A stretch of DNA of 64,000 bases from Cyanobacteria bacterium SBLK (GTDB lineage Bacteria > Cyanobacteriota > Cyanobacteriia > Cyanobacteriales > Spirulinaceae), in contig JAGHZQ010000046.1 of assembly GCA_017746715.1 (NCBI GenBank), positions 62,001 through 126,000 of the forward strand, read 5' to 3'. Position 1 is the stretch's first letter, and the number at the start of each line of letters is the position of its first letter. Shown one piece after another: positions 6,231 to 14,595 of the stretch. Made by a program: the position numbers and the translations under genes. Below the pieces are notes generated by a model. It saw nothing but the letters and a program-made list of their open reading frames with translations. It was not told the DNA's origin and searched no databases.

Positions 6231-9044
6231 TTATCCTTCTTCGAGCAAGTCTTGGATTTCCTTAAGTTGAAAGTTATCCACTAATTCGTTTAAGCGATCG
6301 GCCAACGCCGATCGCTCGGGTGGAATTTCTGCGATTAATTCTAACACTTCATCATCATCGAGAATCATACTGGCATGATACAATCGCTCCTGCCATTCTG
6401 ACGGCATTGCTTTTAAGTCCGACAAACTTAAAGTCTCAACAGTCGTCACTTCTGGCTTTTCTTCCCGTTCTACTTCTTCTGCATAGATATATTCAACCCC
6501 CAAATGTTTGGCGATGGTCTCAAAAATTGTGGCTTCTCGAAAGGGCTTTCTCAGGAAATCATCGCACCCAGCCGAGAGAACGATCGCCCTCTCTTCTTCT
6601 AACACGCTTGCGGTTAGGGCAATCACGGTAGTCGCATTCCCTTTCAGGGTTCCTTTAATCTGTTGGGCGGCTTCGTAGCCATTCATCACCGGCATTCTCA
6701 TATCCATGAAAATCAGATGCGGAGCCCAAGCCTCCCATTGGGCGATCGCTTCTCGTCCGTTACGAGCTTCTCGCACTTCAAAACCGAGGGGATGCAAGAG
6801 TTTGACCAACAACAAGCGATTGTGAGGGCGATCGTCTACAATTAAGATTTTATAGGTCGGCTGACCGGGTTTGAGGGCGGCAACTTGCCTCGGACTGGAT
6901 TTAACTTCTACATCCAAAGCATTGACGATCTCGGCATTAATATGAAAGGTTGCTGTCGTCCCTTTTCCCACCGTGCTGCTCATGGCAATTTCACCCCCCA
7001 TCAAGCGGATAAAGGTTTGGGTAATGGGCAGTCCCAACCCCGCTCCTTGTTGGCTTTGCTTGCCGCTTTCGGTTTGTCCGAAAACTTCAAAAAGTTGCTC
7101 GAGTTCTTCTTCAGCAATTCCTGCTCCTGTATCTTGCACTTCAAATACGATTTGGGTTGCTTGCCCCGAGGGACGCCGAAGTGTGGGTTGTTGCGGGTTA
7201 TCGGGCAAACAACCCGCTCGTACGGAGATACCGCCCTCTGAGGTAAATTTAATGCTGTTGTTGATCAAGTTCAGCAAAACTTGGCGCAATTTTGTTTCGT
7301 CGGTGCAAATGTATCGTGGCAGGGCATCATTGCGATCGAATAGAAGTTGTAAGCCTTTGCTTTCTGCTTGCAGGTGCAATAAATCCTCGATTTCGTTCAA
7401 AAATAAATAGAGGTCGAAATTACGGGGATTGAGAGTCATTTTACCCGCTTCGACTTTGGATAAATCCAGAACATTATTAATTAAAGTGAGTAAATAGTCG
7501 CCGCTGCGGTTGATGATGCCGATATTTTCTCGCTGTTCCGAAGACAGATAGCGATCGCGAATGGCAATTTGCGAAAATCCCAAAATGGCATTTAAGGGGG
7601 TTCGCAATTCGTGGCTCATATGGGCGAGAAATTCGCTTTTGGCTCGGTTGGCACTATCGGCGGCTTCCTTTGCCCGGGCGAGTTCTAAGGTGCGTTCTTC
7701 GACTTTCAGCTCGAGGGTGTCGAAGGCGGTTTTTAATTGGTCGGCCATGCGATTGAAAGCCCCGGCCAGAATGCCGAGCTCGTTGATGGGAACATCTCCC
7801 ACGCGATGGGCGAGATTTCCGCTCGCGATCGCATCTGCCCCCCGGGATAAGCGGAAGATAGTCCGAACGATCCAGCGAGAGGTAAAAATTCCCGATATTG
7901 CCGCGATCGCGAGGGCAATTCCACAAAGAACAATAGTATTGCGGTTGTTGGCATTGATTTGCGCCATAAAGTCTGCTTCGGGAATAACAATGGCGATCGA
8001 CCAATCCAAACCCGCCTCATCGTTGAAAGGAGTCACTTGTAAAAAATGCTTGTCTCCTTCAATCTCGAGGAGATGATAGAAATTTTCGCCCCGTTTGATG
8101 CGAGATGAGTCGCCCAATTCTTTTTGCAGATATTCCCAAGTTTGATGGATTATGGGGTTGGAAATTTCGGCAATAGAAATGGGGTGGAATTCATTGCCAT
8201 CGCGTTGGACAAGGACTTCTCCCGTTGAGGTGCCGATCGCAATACCCGATCTCTCAAAGATAAAAGCCTGTCCGGTTTTACCAATGTTGAGGCTGGCAAG
8301 AAATTCACTAATCGCATCCAGCGCAAAGGTTGTGGAAAAAACGCCAATGAGTTCGTCCTTGGTCTCTTCCCGATAAATGGGAATGACGAAATCGATTCCC
8401 AATATGCCTTCTAAATACCAAGCATAGGGAGAAGTCCAAGCAACGCCTTTGGTTTTGACAGCAACTTTATACCAAGGGCGTTTTCTGGGATTGTAGTTAT
8501 CACCGCGATCGATTTCCGCGCCGATATTGCCATCGCGATCGCTTTCGAACGTTACCACCTCACCACTTTCCGAGCCATCGGCAAGGGCAAGAGCGAGTTT
8601 GCCGTTCTTATCTCGAAAAGCACCTGCCAATTGGCCCCGTTCGTTTCCCCAAGCCAGATAGCTCACCTCGGGAAACCAGAGAAGTTGTTGCAGAAAATGG
8701 CGATTGAGATCGAGCAAGTCATCTAAGTTTAACCGTCCGGCGCGAACCAGATCGGCATTCATTTCATTCACAATCCCGGGGACATGGGTGTAAATCGCAA
8801 GACGCGTTTTAATCCGCTGTCCGATCTCGCCTTGTAACTCTCGCGCGAGGGTGACAATCGCTCTCTGTCCGTTGCGAAAGGAAAGCCATCCCACCAAGCT
8901 GACGGCGGCAAAAATTTGCGCGAGAAAGGGAACGATCAAGACCCATCGCAATGGGAGTTTGCGAGAAGAACGAGGGGAAAGCGCCGATACATTTTCTTTT
9001 CCAGTCCATTGATGGGGATGTTTCTCGGGGGGAATAATCGCCAT
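6231..9044 (-). CDS. Hybrid sensor histidine kinase (Cache-HAMP-HisKA-HATPase-REC)
   Basis: A membrane-bound kinase of about 937 residues. Numbered from the alternative upstream ATG (9065), it shows a first membrane segment (about 40-62), an external dCache sensor (about 65-365, with WTSPYAWYLEGILGIDFVIP), a second membrane segment (375-395), HAMP (about 395-450), HisKA with the phospho-accepting His485 in AHMSHELRTPLN, HATPase (N box NLINNSIKFTSEGG, G boxes QDTGAGI and GAGLGLPI), and a receiver domain with ILIVDD and MDMRMPVMNGYEA. A short acidic helical tail follows. I prefer the ATG at 9044; 9065 adds seven residues. No cognate output regulator is adjacent. Cache sensors bind small amino acids, carboxylates or similar ligands; which one is not visible. 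Confidence 0.93.
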   Translation of the reverse strand: MAIIPPEKHPHQWTGKENVSALSPRSSRKLPLRWVLIVPFLAQIFAAVSLVGWLSFRNGQRAIVTLARELQGEIGQRIKTRLAIYTHVPGIVNEMNADLVRAGRLNLDDLLDLNRHFLQQLLWFPEVSYLAWGNERGQLAGAFRDKNGKLALALADGSESGEVVTFESDRDGNIGAEIDRGDNYNPRKRPWYKVAVKTKGVAWTSPYAWYLEGILGIDFVIPIYREETKDELIGVFSTTFALDAISEFLASLNIGKTGQAFIFERSGIAIGTSTGEVLVQRDGNEFHPISIAEISNPIIHQTWEYLQKELGDSSRIKRGENFYHLLEIEGDKHFLQVTPFNDEAGLDWSIAIVIPEADFMAQINANNRNTIVLCGIALAIAAISGIFTSRWIVRTIFRLSRGADAIASGNLAHRVGDVPINELGILAGAFNRMADQLKTAFDTLELKVEERTLELARAKEAADSANRAKSEFLAHMSHELRTPLNAILGFSQIAIRDRYLSSEQRENIGIINRSGDYLLTLINNVLDLSKVEAGKMTLNPRNFDLYLFLNEIEDLLHLQAESKGLQLLFDRNDALPRYICTDETKLRQVLLNLINNSIKFTSEGGISVRAGCLPDNPQQPTLRRPSGQATQIVFEVQDTGAGIAEEELEQLFEVFGQTESGKQSQQGAGLGLPITQTFIRLMGGEIAMSSTVGKGTTATFHINAEIVNALDVEVKSSPRQVAALKPGQPTYKILIVDDRPHNRLLLVKLLHPLGFEVREARNGREAIAQWEAWAPHLIFMDMRMPVMNGYEAAQQIKGTLKGNATTVIALTASVLEEERAIVLSAGCDDFLRKPFREATIFETIAKHLGVEYIYAEEVEREEKPEVTTVETLSLSDLKAMPSEWQERLYHASMILDDDEVLELIAEIPPERSALADRLNELVDNFQLKEIQDLLEEG

Positions 9045-9170
9045 AATTTTGAGACCGCCTGCCAAAAATATTGCTTTTTTTTTGAGCGTCGCTCGCGTGT
9101 AATTTAAGTATAATCGAGAGAATCCTACTGTACGATCTCTAAATTTTTGGTTCCATCGCTCAATAAACCC

Positions 9171-9202
9171 AAAAAAGAGGGCTGGAAAATTTTCTCCAGC
9201 CC
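9171..9202 (-). terminator. Rho-independent terminator of the 194-residue secreted protein gene
   Basis: A perfect 8-bp stem GGGCTGGA/TCCAGCCC (9179-9186 and 9195-9202) with an 8-base loop. On the minus strand it is followed by CTCTTTTTT, the expected U-tract, about 40 bases after the stop of the gene at 9243. Confidence 0.8.
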
Positions 9203-9242
9203 GATCGGATTGCCATCGCTTTTATTATCCTTTCCTCGCTTA

Positions 9243-9827
9243 TTAATGTTCTGCACAAGATTTTAGGATACGACGATCGCTCTCGCTTAATTCCTCCAGT
9301 CGATGAAAGCCCTGCAAACCGACCGTTCGCATGAGTCCGTCACGAGTGGCGAGCGTACTGCGATCTTCTAGGGCAATCTCGTAAGGATAGATTGTTCCGT
9401 CTATATCTTGTACTGATAAACTGAGTTGTTGATTTTCTACCGTACCGATAAAACACGAGTATTCGGAAGCCACTTCATAAAATGCCCCAGCAGTCGTGCC
9501 TTGACGCACCTCAAAAACCGCATAAGTCACGCCGTATTGTTCGGTTTGAGGAGACCGACCGAAAATATAGGTACCATCTGCAAAAGGAGAAATTGCTGAG
9601 GAGTTGAGAGCGTCCGCTTCGGATTCCACCACTGCCGATTTTGTTTTGTTGAGTCCTTCAATTCTCGCGTTGGCGATCGCGGGCAGGGTATTGACGATCG
9701 CGAGAAAAGCGATCGCGACTGGGCAAAGATTAAACTTCCACAATTTGCTGGAAAATGTTTTGCCAAACTTTTGGTTCGCAATACGAAAGACTTCTTGTGA
9801 GATAAAATTCAAGATAAAATTCAACAT
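9243..9827 (-). CDS. Unknown exported or membrane-anchored protein, 194 residues
   Basis: I do not recognise a named domain. The N terminus is basic and followed by a hydrophobic segment at about residues 34-52 (LCPVAIAFLAIVNTLPAIANA) that ends in a plausible signal-peptidase site after ANA, so the mature part is probably periplasmic. The rest is a beta-rich domain containing FADGTYIFGRSPQTEQYG, then a YAVFEVRQGTTAGAFYE block, two cysteines (YSCFIG and the final KSCAEH), and IALEDRSTLATRDGL. Similar secreted proteins with the GxYxFGRSPxxxQ phrase are common in cyanobacteria without known function. The start may be a few residues downstream of the first ATG. Confidence 0.7.
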   Translation of the reverse strand: MLNFILNFISQEVFRIANQKFGKTFSSKLWKFNLCPVAIAFLAIVNTLPAIANARIEGLNKTKSAVVESEADALNSSAISPFADGTYIFGRSPQTEQYGVTYAVFEVRQGTTAGAFYEVASEYSCFIGTVENQQLSLSVQDIDGTIYPYEIALEDRSTLATRDGLMRTVGLQGFHRLEELSESDRRILKSCAEH

Positions 9828-10210
9828 TGTCAGGCACCCTTATCACAACGCAATCTGCAAATTTCTGGACAAAATTATTATGCTTTTAGTGTAGCGAATT
9901 CAAAGAGAACGCAGAGGGGGATTAACAATCTTTCGCATTAAATTATTCAAACTTCATTATCTTTTCGGATTTTTCGGCTTTGAGGTGACATTTTTTATCT
10001 TTTACTGAAGATTTATTACAAAAATGGGCAAGCAGGCGATCGCACGACGACGGTAATTTTCGATCGGCTGAAAAATGTCAAGACGAAGGAAGGCACGTAT
10101 ACTGGCCGAGAAGAAATAATTGAGTAGAGTAGATTAGAAGGCGAGACTTTCTCTTCCTTTGCGTGCATCAATGGCTAGATATAAATTCTCTCCTATCCCT
10201 TAACCCAACG
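9828..10210. other. Intergenic region upstream of the adenylate cyclase
   Basis: It separates divergent genes and must hold both promoters. Apart from one GCGATCGC at about 10037 and T-rich stretches, I see no repeat, RNA gene or clear operator. Confidence 0.4.
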
Positions 10211-11833
10211 ATGACCGAGCTAAAATTGCGCTTGCATATCGAGGGCAGTCCCGAAAGTATTGTCCCCGTTACGACCGACGAGTTGATTATCGGTCGCCTG
10301 CCCGAGTGCGATATTTGTCTTCCCTTTTCAGAAGTTTCCCGCAATCACAGTCGTTTGTTTAGGGGGACTGGCGGAAAATGGTTTGTTGAAGATATGGGAA
10401 GCACCAATGGAACGATTGTCAATCAAAATCTAATTGTTGCCGCCCGGGAACTGCAAACAGATGATGCCATTCAAATTGGCAATGCCTTTATTTTTGTATC
10501 CTTGCGGGATAGTGAAATCACAAAAAGCACTGTCGTCCGCGATCGCAATACAATTTTACGCAACGCCGAGGAACTGCAAAAGCAGTGGTTGAATGTCGAT
10601 AAGGCTCATCGCGAAGAAGCCGATTCCCAAAGAGCGATCGCCAGGCTGCACTATTTGGTGGAAATTTCCAAGGATCTCAGTTCTGCCGAATCCATCGAAG
10701 CTATCTTTGAAAAAGTGAAACGGGTAGTTTTTCAAGAAATCCAAGCCATTCAGCGATTTACGTTACTCGTGGATGTTGCGGGTAATGGAGAGTTACAGCC
10801 GATCGAAGCCGCTTCGCGGCACGGCTTAGAAACGTCGGAAACGCATACTTACAGTTGGATCGGTCGCAGTATTTGCAAGCGGGTTTTTGAAGAGAAAGTG
10901 GCGATTAAGACCGTTGACGCACAGGAAGACGAACGTTTTGAAGGAGAACACAGCATTTTAGCGAAAGGCATTCGCGGTGCTTTAGCAGTGCCGATCTGGG
11001 ATCGCGATCGCGTGGTGGGGGTTCTCTACGCCGATGCTAGTTTAAAACTGAAGGGTTCTGATGCCACCGAAGATGAGGAAGATTTGAGCTTTTTCTCTAC
11101 CCTTGCCAACCTCGTTGCTTATAGCGTCCAACGTTGGCTGCTGACGCGCAAACTCCAAGAAGAAGCCAAAATTCGCCAACAACTCGAACGCTATCACTCC
11201 CCCGGAGTGGTTCAGCAGCTCATTGCCGTCGGTGCTTTGGAAAACGGCCGCCTCGAACCCAAAGAAGCGGAGATTAGTATTATTTTTGCCGATATTGTCG
11301 GCTTTAGCGATATGTCCGAACGCATGACCCCTCAACAAATCGCTCAATTATTAGATCGCTTTTTCGAGGAGATGTTGCAATACGTGTTTGCCCGAGGGGG
11401 AACCCTCGATAAATTTATCGGCGATTGTATTATGGCTTTTTTCGGCGCGCCGGAACCCCAAGCCGATCACGCCGATCGCGCGGTTATGGCTGCATTAGAA
11501 ATGTTGCAGCGTTTGGATCGACTCAATGAAGCGAAAATTTGGGAGCAGCCTTTACAATTGCACGTGGGGATTAATAGTGGTAAGGCAGTGGTTGGAGATG
11601 TTGGCAGTTCCCAACGGGTAGACTATACGGTTTTAGGATCTGCCGTTAATTTAGCATCTCGCTTGGAAATGATTTGTCCTCCCAATGAATGCACGATTTC
11701 TGATGCGACCTATGCACTATTACATAAAAAAGACGGTTTTTATTTGGTTGGGGAACGCAATTTTAAGGGCATTCATCGGCGTATTCCCGTTTATCAAACC
11801 AGAAGACACAAGAAACGAGAAATAAAATCGTGA
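10211..11833 (+). CDS. Adenylate/guanylate cyclase with FHA and GAF domains
   Basis: This class III nucleotidyl cyclase has 540 residues from the ATG at 10211. FHA domain at about 5-95 (GR at 28-29, SRNHS at 43-47, NG at 66-67) for phosphothreonine binding; a short coiled helix; GAF domain at about 150-305; then the catalytic domain (about 345-525). Catalytic signs: metal Asp in IIFADIVGFS and in the second motif, the adenine-selecting Lys in LDKFIGDCIMAFFG, and the transition-state Asn/Arg in NLASRLE. These favour cAMP as product. The phospho-binding domain suggests control by a Ser/Thr kinase. The next gene starts 13 bases later. The frame extends upstream to 10163 but the usual FHA opening begins at 10211. 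Confidence 0.92.
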   Translation: MTELKLRLHIEGSPESIVPVTTDELIIGRLPECDICLPFSEVSRNHSRLFRGTGGKWFVEDMGSTNGTIVNQNLIVAARELQTDDAIQIGNAFIFVSLRDSEITKSTVVRDRNTILRNAEELQKQWLNVDKAHREEADSQRAIARLHYLVEISKDLSSAESIEAIFEKVKRVVFQEIQAIQRFTLLVDVAGNGELQPIEAASRHGLETSETHTYSWIGRSICKRVFEEKVAIKTVDAQEDERFEGEHSILAKGIRGALAVPIWDRDRVVGVLYADASLKLKGSDATEDEEDLSFFSTLANLVAYSVQRWLLTRKLQEEAKIRQQLERYHSPGVVQQLIAVGALENGRLEPKEAEISIIFADIVGFSDMSERMTPQQIAQLLDRFFEEMLQYVFARGGTLDKFIGDCIMAFFGAPEPQADHADRAVMAALEMLQRLDRLNEAKIWEQPLQLHVGINSGKAVVGDVGSSQRVDYTVLGSAVNLASRLEMICPPNECTISDATYALLHKKDGFYLVGERNFKGIHRRIPVYQTRRHKKREIKS

Positions 11834-11846
11834 GGAATTAGCAATA

Positions 11847-12962
11847 ATGAATCAAAAGGTTTTAATTTTAGGAGGATGCGGCAGAATTGGGAACAATGTG
11901 GCTGGCGATCTTTTGAAATATACCGAGTCTACTGTTATTGTGACCAGTCGTCGGTTGAATGGGGAGAGTGTCGGGGGTATCGGGAGCGTTGGAGAAGGGG
12001 GGAGAAAGGAGTTTTTGCAGCTAGATTTGGCCGATCGCGATCGCCTCTGTCAAGTGATTAGAAGTTGCGATTTAGTCGTTCATTGTGCGGGTCCCTTTGA
12101 TTATCGGGATGCTTTTGTGTTGCAATCTTGTATCGAGTTGGGGGTGAATTATCTCGATGTGAGCGATCGCCCGCCTTTTGTGAAAAAAGCGCTGACTTAT
12201 CGAGAAGCGGCGCAAAAAGCAGGAGTTACGGCAATTTTAAGCACGGGGGTGTTTCCGGGAATTTCTAACAGTATGGTACGGCAGGGGGTGGAATCTTTGG
12301 ATCGCGCGGAAGCTATTTATCTCTATTATGTGGTTGCGGGATCGGGAGGGGCGGGGGTTACGGTGATGCGAACGACATTTTTAGGGCTGCAACATCCTTT
12401 TCAGGCTTGGATTGAGGGAGAATGGCGGGAGGTTTTACCTTATAGCGATCGCATTCTTGCAGACTTTCCCGATCCCTATGGAAAAGTGGGGGTTTATTGG
12501 TTTGAAGTGGCAGAAACTTACAGTTTTGTCGAGTCATTTCCGGGAGTAAAAACTGTGGTTACGAAGTTTGGCTCGTTCCCGGATTTTTACAATCATTTAA
12601 CGTGGCTGACGGCTCGATTTATGCCTCCGGCTTGGTTGAGTAATAGTATTGAGTTTTTATCGCAAACGGCTTATAAAATGACGGAGTTTACCGATACGTT
12701 TAGCGGGGTTGGCGTGGCCATGACGGCGAAAATTCAGGGAATTAAGCAGGGTAAAAAAGCGACTGCTTTCGTTCGGTTTGTCCATCCCCATACCGCTACG
12801 GCTGCCGGATATGGAACGGGAAGCGTCGCGCGATCGCTCTTGATGGGAGAATTAAAAAAACCGGGAGTTTGGTCCGTCGAACAAGCATTTCCCACTGCTA
12901 TTTTTCAACGGGAAATGAGAAAAAGAAATATGGCGATCGAGGTGCAGATTACCAATCTCTAA
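11847..12962 (+). CDS. Saccharopine dehydrogenase family NAD(P)-binding protein
   Basis: A 371-residue soluble oxidoreductase-like protein. The Rossmann dinucleotide motif is at the N terminus (VLILGGCGRIGNNVA, residues 5-19) followed by the second strand TVIVTSRR, LVVHCAGPF at about 75, and ILSTGVFPGISN at about 130, all characteristic of the saccharopine dehydrogenase-like group. In cyanobacteria these proteins are not lysine-pathway enzymes; the substrate is unknown, and some homologues sit near carotenoid or lipid genes. It begins 13 bases after the cyclase stop, with an ATTAGCAATA leader and no strong Shine-Dalgarno, and is probably co-transcribed with the cyclase. Confidence 0.85.
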   Translation: MNQKVLILGGCGRIGNNVAGDLLKYTESTVIVTSRRLNGESVGGIGSVGEGGRKEFLQLDLADRDRLCQVIRSCDLVVHCAGPFDYRDAFVLQSCIELGVNYLDVSDRPPFVKKALTYREAAQKAGVTAILSTGVFPGISNSMVRQGVESLDRAEAIYLYYVVAGSGGAGVTVMRTTFLGLQHPFQAWIEGEWREVLPYSDRILADFPDPYGKVGVYWFEVAETYSFVESFPGVKTVVTKFGSFPDFYNHLTWLTARFMPPAWLSNSIEFLSQTAYKMTEFTDTFSGVGVAMTAKIQGIKQGKKATAFVRFVHPHTATAAGYGTGSVARSLLMGELKKPGVWSVEQAFPTAIFQREMRKRNMAIEVQITNL

Positions 12963-13041
12963 TTGCAGAACTTTATAATCAAAATAGCTTTTGAGAAAAT
13001 TGAACATTGAACGGCGATCGTAATTTCTTGTGTTATTCTTT

Positions 13042-13554
13042 CTACTGAATGAGTTGGCGAATAGTTTGCAGTGGCACAAAAAGAATGGATTTTTCATCTT
13101 TTAATGGCATAAAACTAAATCTTTGATAATATTGCTTAACTGCTTCATATTTTGCATCAACATAAACTGCCCAAACACCAGTTTTTTTAGAAATATCAAT
13201 AGCTGATTCAAAAGCATGTTTTAGAAGTTTTTTCCCCAATCCTTGTCTCTGAACAGATTTATCCACTGCGAGTCTACCAATAAGAAGAGCAGGAGTTTGT
13301 TGGGGAAATTTATCCTGTAGATTTGGTATGGATTGAGTTGATAAAGCTCCTGTGCTTGAGGTATAAAATCCTTGGATTACATTACTATTTGCAGAACAAG
13401 CGACGAAAACTCGTGAAACACCTAATTCATGATTTTTCCAAGCAAATCGTTTTAAATATCGATCTAAATCGGGTTGACCGGATTCAAATTGACACTTTTT
13501 TAAACTATTTCGAGTGATTCCAGCCGAATCTAATGGTTTAATCTCCCAATCCAC
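13042..13554 (-). CDS. GNAT acetyltransferase toxin, TacT/AtaT-like
   Basis: The 170-residue product matches the toxin-type GNAT family that acetylates the amino group of charged tRNA to stop translation. Visible signs are CQFESGQPDLDRYLKRFA at the N terminus, VIQGFYTSSTGA, the LLIGRLAVDKSVQRQGLGKKLL acetyl-CoA segment with RQGLGK, and VYVDAKYEAVKQYYQRFSF with the late Tyr that acts in catalysis. Such toxins normally follow a DUF1778 ribbon-helix-helix antitoxin. Here the upstream gene (13682-13903) retains only the C-terminal part of that type. A 10-bp inverted repeat lies in the gap between the two. Confidence 0.88.
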   Translation of the reverse strand: MDWEIKPLDSAGITRNSLKKCQFESGQPDLDRYLKRFAWKNHELGVSRVFVACSANSNVIQGFYTSSTGALSTQSIPNLQDKFPQQTPALLIGRLAVDKSVQRQGLGKKLLKHAFESAIDISKKTGVWAVYVDAKYEAVKQYYQRFSFMPLKDEKSILFVPLQTIRQLIQ

Positions 13555-13619
13555 AAACGTTAAATCCTTTTTATTTGCAATTGTGAAGTATATACTAATA
13601 TTATCTTTGATAATTTAAA

Positions 13620-13645
13620 ACTCTATTAGAGTTAACTAATAGAGT
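13620..13645. promoter_or_regulatory. 10-bp perfect inverted repeat between antitoxin and toxin genes
   Basis: ACTCTATTAG (13620-13629) and CTAATAGAGT (13636-13645) flank a 6-base loop. On the minus strand the stem is followed by TTTTAAATT, so it could be a weak attenuator that lowers toxin expression relative to antitoxin, or an operator. The choice cannot be made from sequence. Confidence 0.6.
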
Positions 13646-13681
13646 CTTGAAAATTTTTTGAACTTTAGAGAGAACATGGAG

Positions 13682-13903
13682 TTATTTAAATAACGCCCGA
13701 AGCTCATCAGATGGCTCTGGTGGATTCATCATTGCACTGTAAATAATTTTGCTATCCTCTTCTGATAAATGCAAAATCAATTTGTCTTCTGTTTGCGGAG
13801 TTTCCAAGCTCTTATCTCTTTTTATCGAGAATCTTTCAAGAAGAGTGTTCCACCAGTTTGATTTTGGCTGATTTAGCTTAATAGGGTTTTGTGCTAACAA
13901 CAT
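13682..13903 (-). CDS. Probable atypical antitoxin with DUF1778-like C terminus
   Basis: The 73-residue product ends in LHLSEEDSKIIYSAMMNPPEP and then SDELRALFK. This resembles the toxin-wrapping tail of DUF1778 antitoxins (FxLSDEDWxxFxxxLxxPPEPNxxLRxL). The N-terminal 35 residues (LNQPKSNWWNTLLERFSIKR) do not look like a ribbon-helix-helix domain. The gene is upstream of and in line with the GNAT toxin, 127 bases away. It is either an antitoxin that has lost or replaced its DNA-binding domain, or a degraded copy. The start ATG at 13903 follows GTAGGAAACC, an acceptable Shine-Dalgarno. Confidence 0.65.
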   Translation of the reverse strand: MLLAQNPIKLNQPKSNWWNTLLERFSIKRDKSLETPQTEDKLILHLSEEDSKIIYSAMMNPPEPSDELRALFK

Positions 13904-14251
13904 GGTTTCCTACTTAATTTTTTTAGTAGTTAGTAGTGCATCTAGGCTAAGATGCTGGGTAGATAAAACTCTGTGATGCATATTTTACAAAGCATACAGT
14001 GATTACTCTACAATTTTAAATACTTATTTACTTAATCCTATGGTCAGGATAGCATAATTTAGTGCAAATGTCAAGTCCGATTTATTGAAAGCTCGATATC
14101 GATACAAACTCTTTTCAGTCTAATGCCTAAAATGGCGATCGCTTCTAGGAAATACTCGCACTCGGCTCTAACTCTTCTATTACCATCGTTCCCAAGAGGC
14201 GATCGCGCCAATCCCCCTTAAAATAGAGAAATCGTCTATTCTGCCCTTCTC
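13904..14251. other. Intergenic region between divergent antitoxin and DUF3082 genes
   Basis: It holds a perfect 6-bp inverted repeat GCATCT-6-AGATGC at 13938-13955, about 35 bases upstream of the antitoxin ATG and well placed to be its operator, plus two GCGATCGC sites (about 14136 and 14202). No RNA gene or ORF is evident. Confidence 0.45.
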
Positions 14252-14551
14252 ATGACCGATTCCCCGCCGAGTGCCGATCGCAAGCCCTTAACCGCCCTGC
14301 AATGCGTCGTGGGGGCGCTGACAGCAGGGGGTTTTGCCTTCCCTCTCTACTTGCTGACAACCTCGATTGCCAATACTTTCGCCGGGAAACCCCTCCCGTC
14401 CACCAACCAAACCGCTTTAAATATTGCCGTCGCCGTGCGAACTTTGGTGGTAGGACTTGCTACATTAGCAACAGCAATCTTTGCCATTGCCGCGATCGGG
14501 TTACTCGCCCTCGCTCTGCAAACCGCTTTGAGCAAAGAACAAACGGAATAG
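14252..14551 (+). CDS. DUF3082 family small membrane protein
   Basis: A 99-residue protein matching the cyanobacterial DUF3082 family. It has two predicted membrane helices: about residues 18-42 (VVGALTAGGFAFPLYLLTTS) and about 60-92 (TLVVGLATLATAIFAIAAIG, extending onward), separated by a short loop FAGKPLPSTNQTA. The function is unknown; homologues occur across cyanobacteria. It precedes the dynamin-like GTPase by 44 bases and shares its direction, so the two are probably one transcript. A small membrane protein next to a membrane-remodelling GTPase invites a functional link, but only proximity supports that. Confidence 0.85.
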   Translation: MTDSPPSADRKPLTALQCVVGALTAGGFAFPLYLLTTSIANTFAGKPLPSTNQTALNIAVAVRTLVVGLATLATAIFAIAAIGLLALALQTALSKEQTE

Positions 14552-14595
14552 TTTCGATTAGCGATTACCCATTCCCTCTTACCCCATACCCATTC

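Noticed and set aside
14302..14595. N-terminal extension of the dynamin-like protein
   Set aside because: The extra codons are the DUF3082 gene read in another frame; the dynamin sequence starts at 14596.
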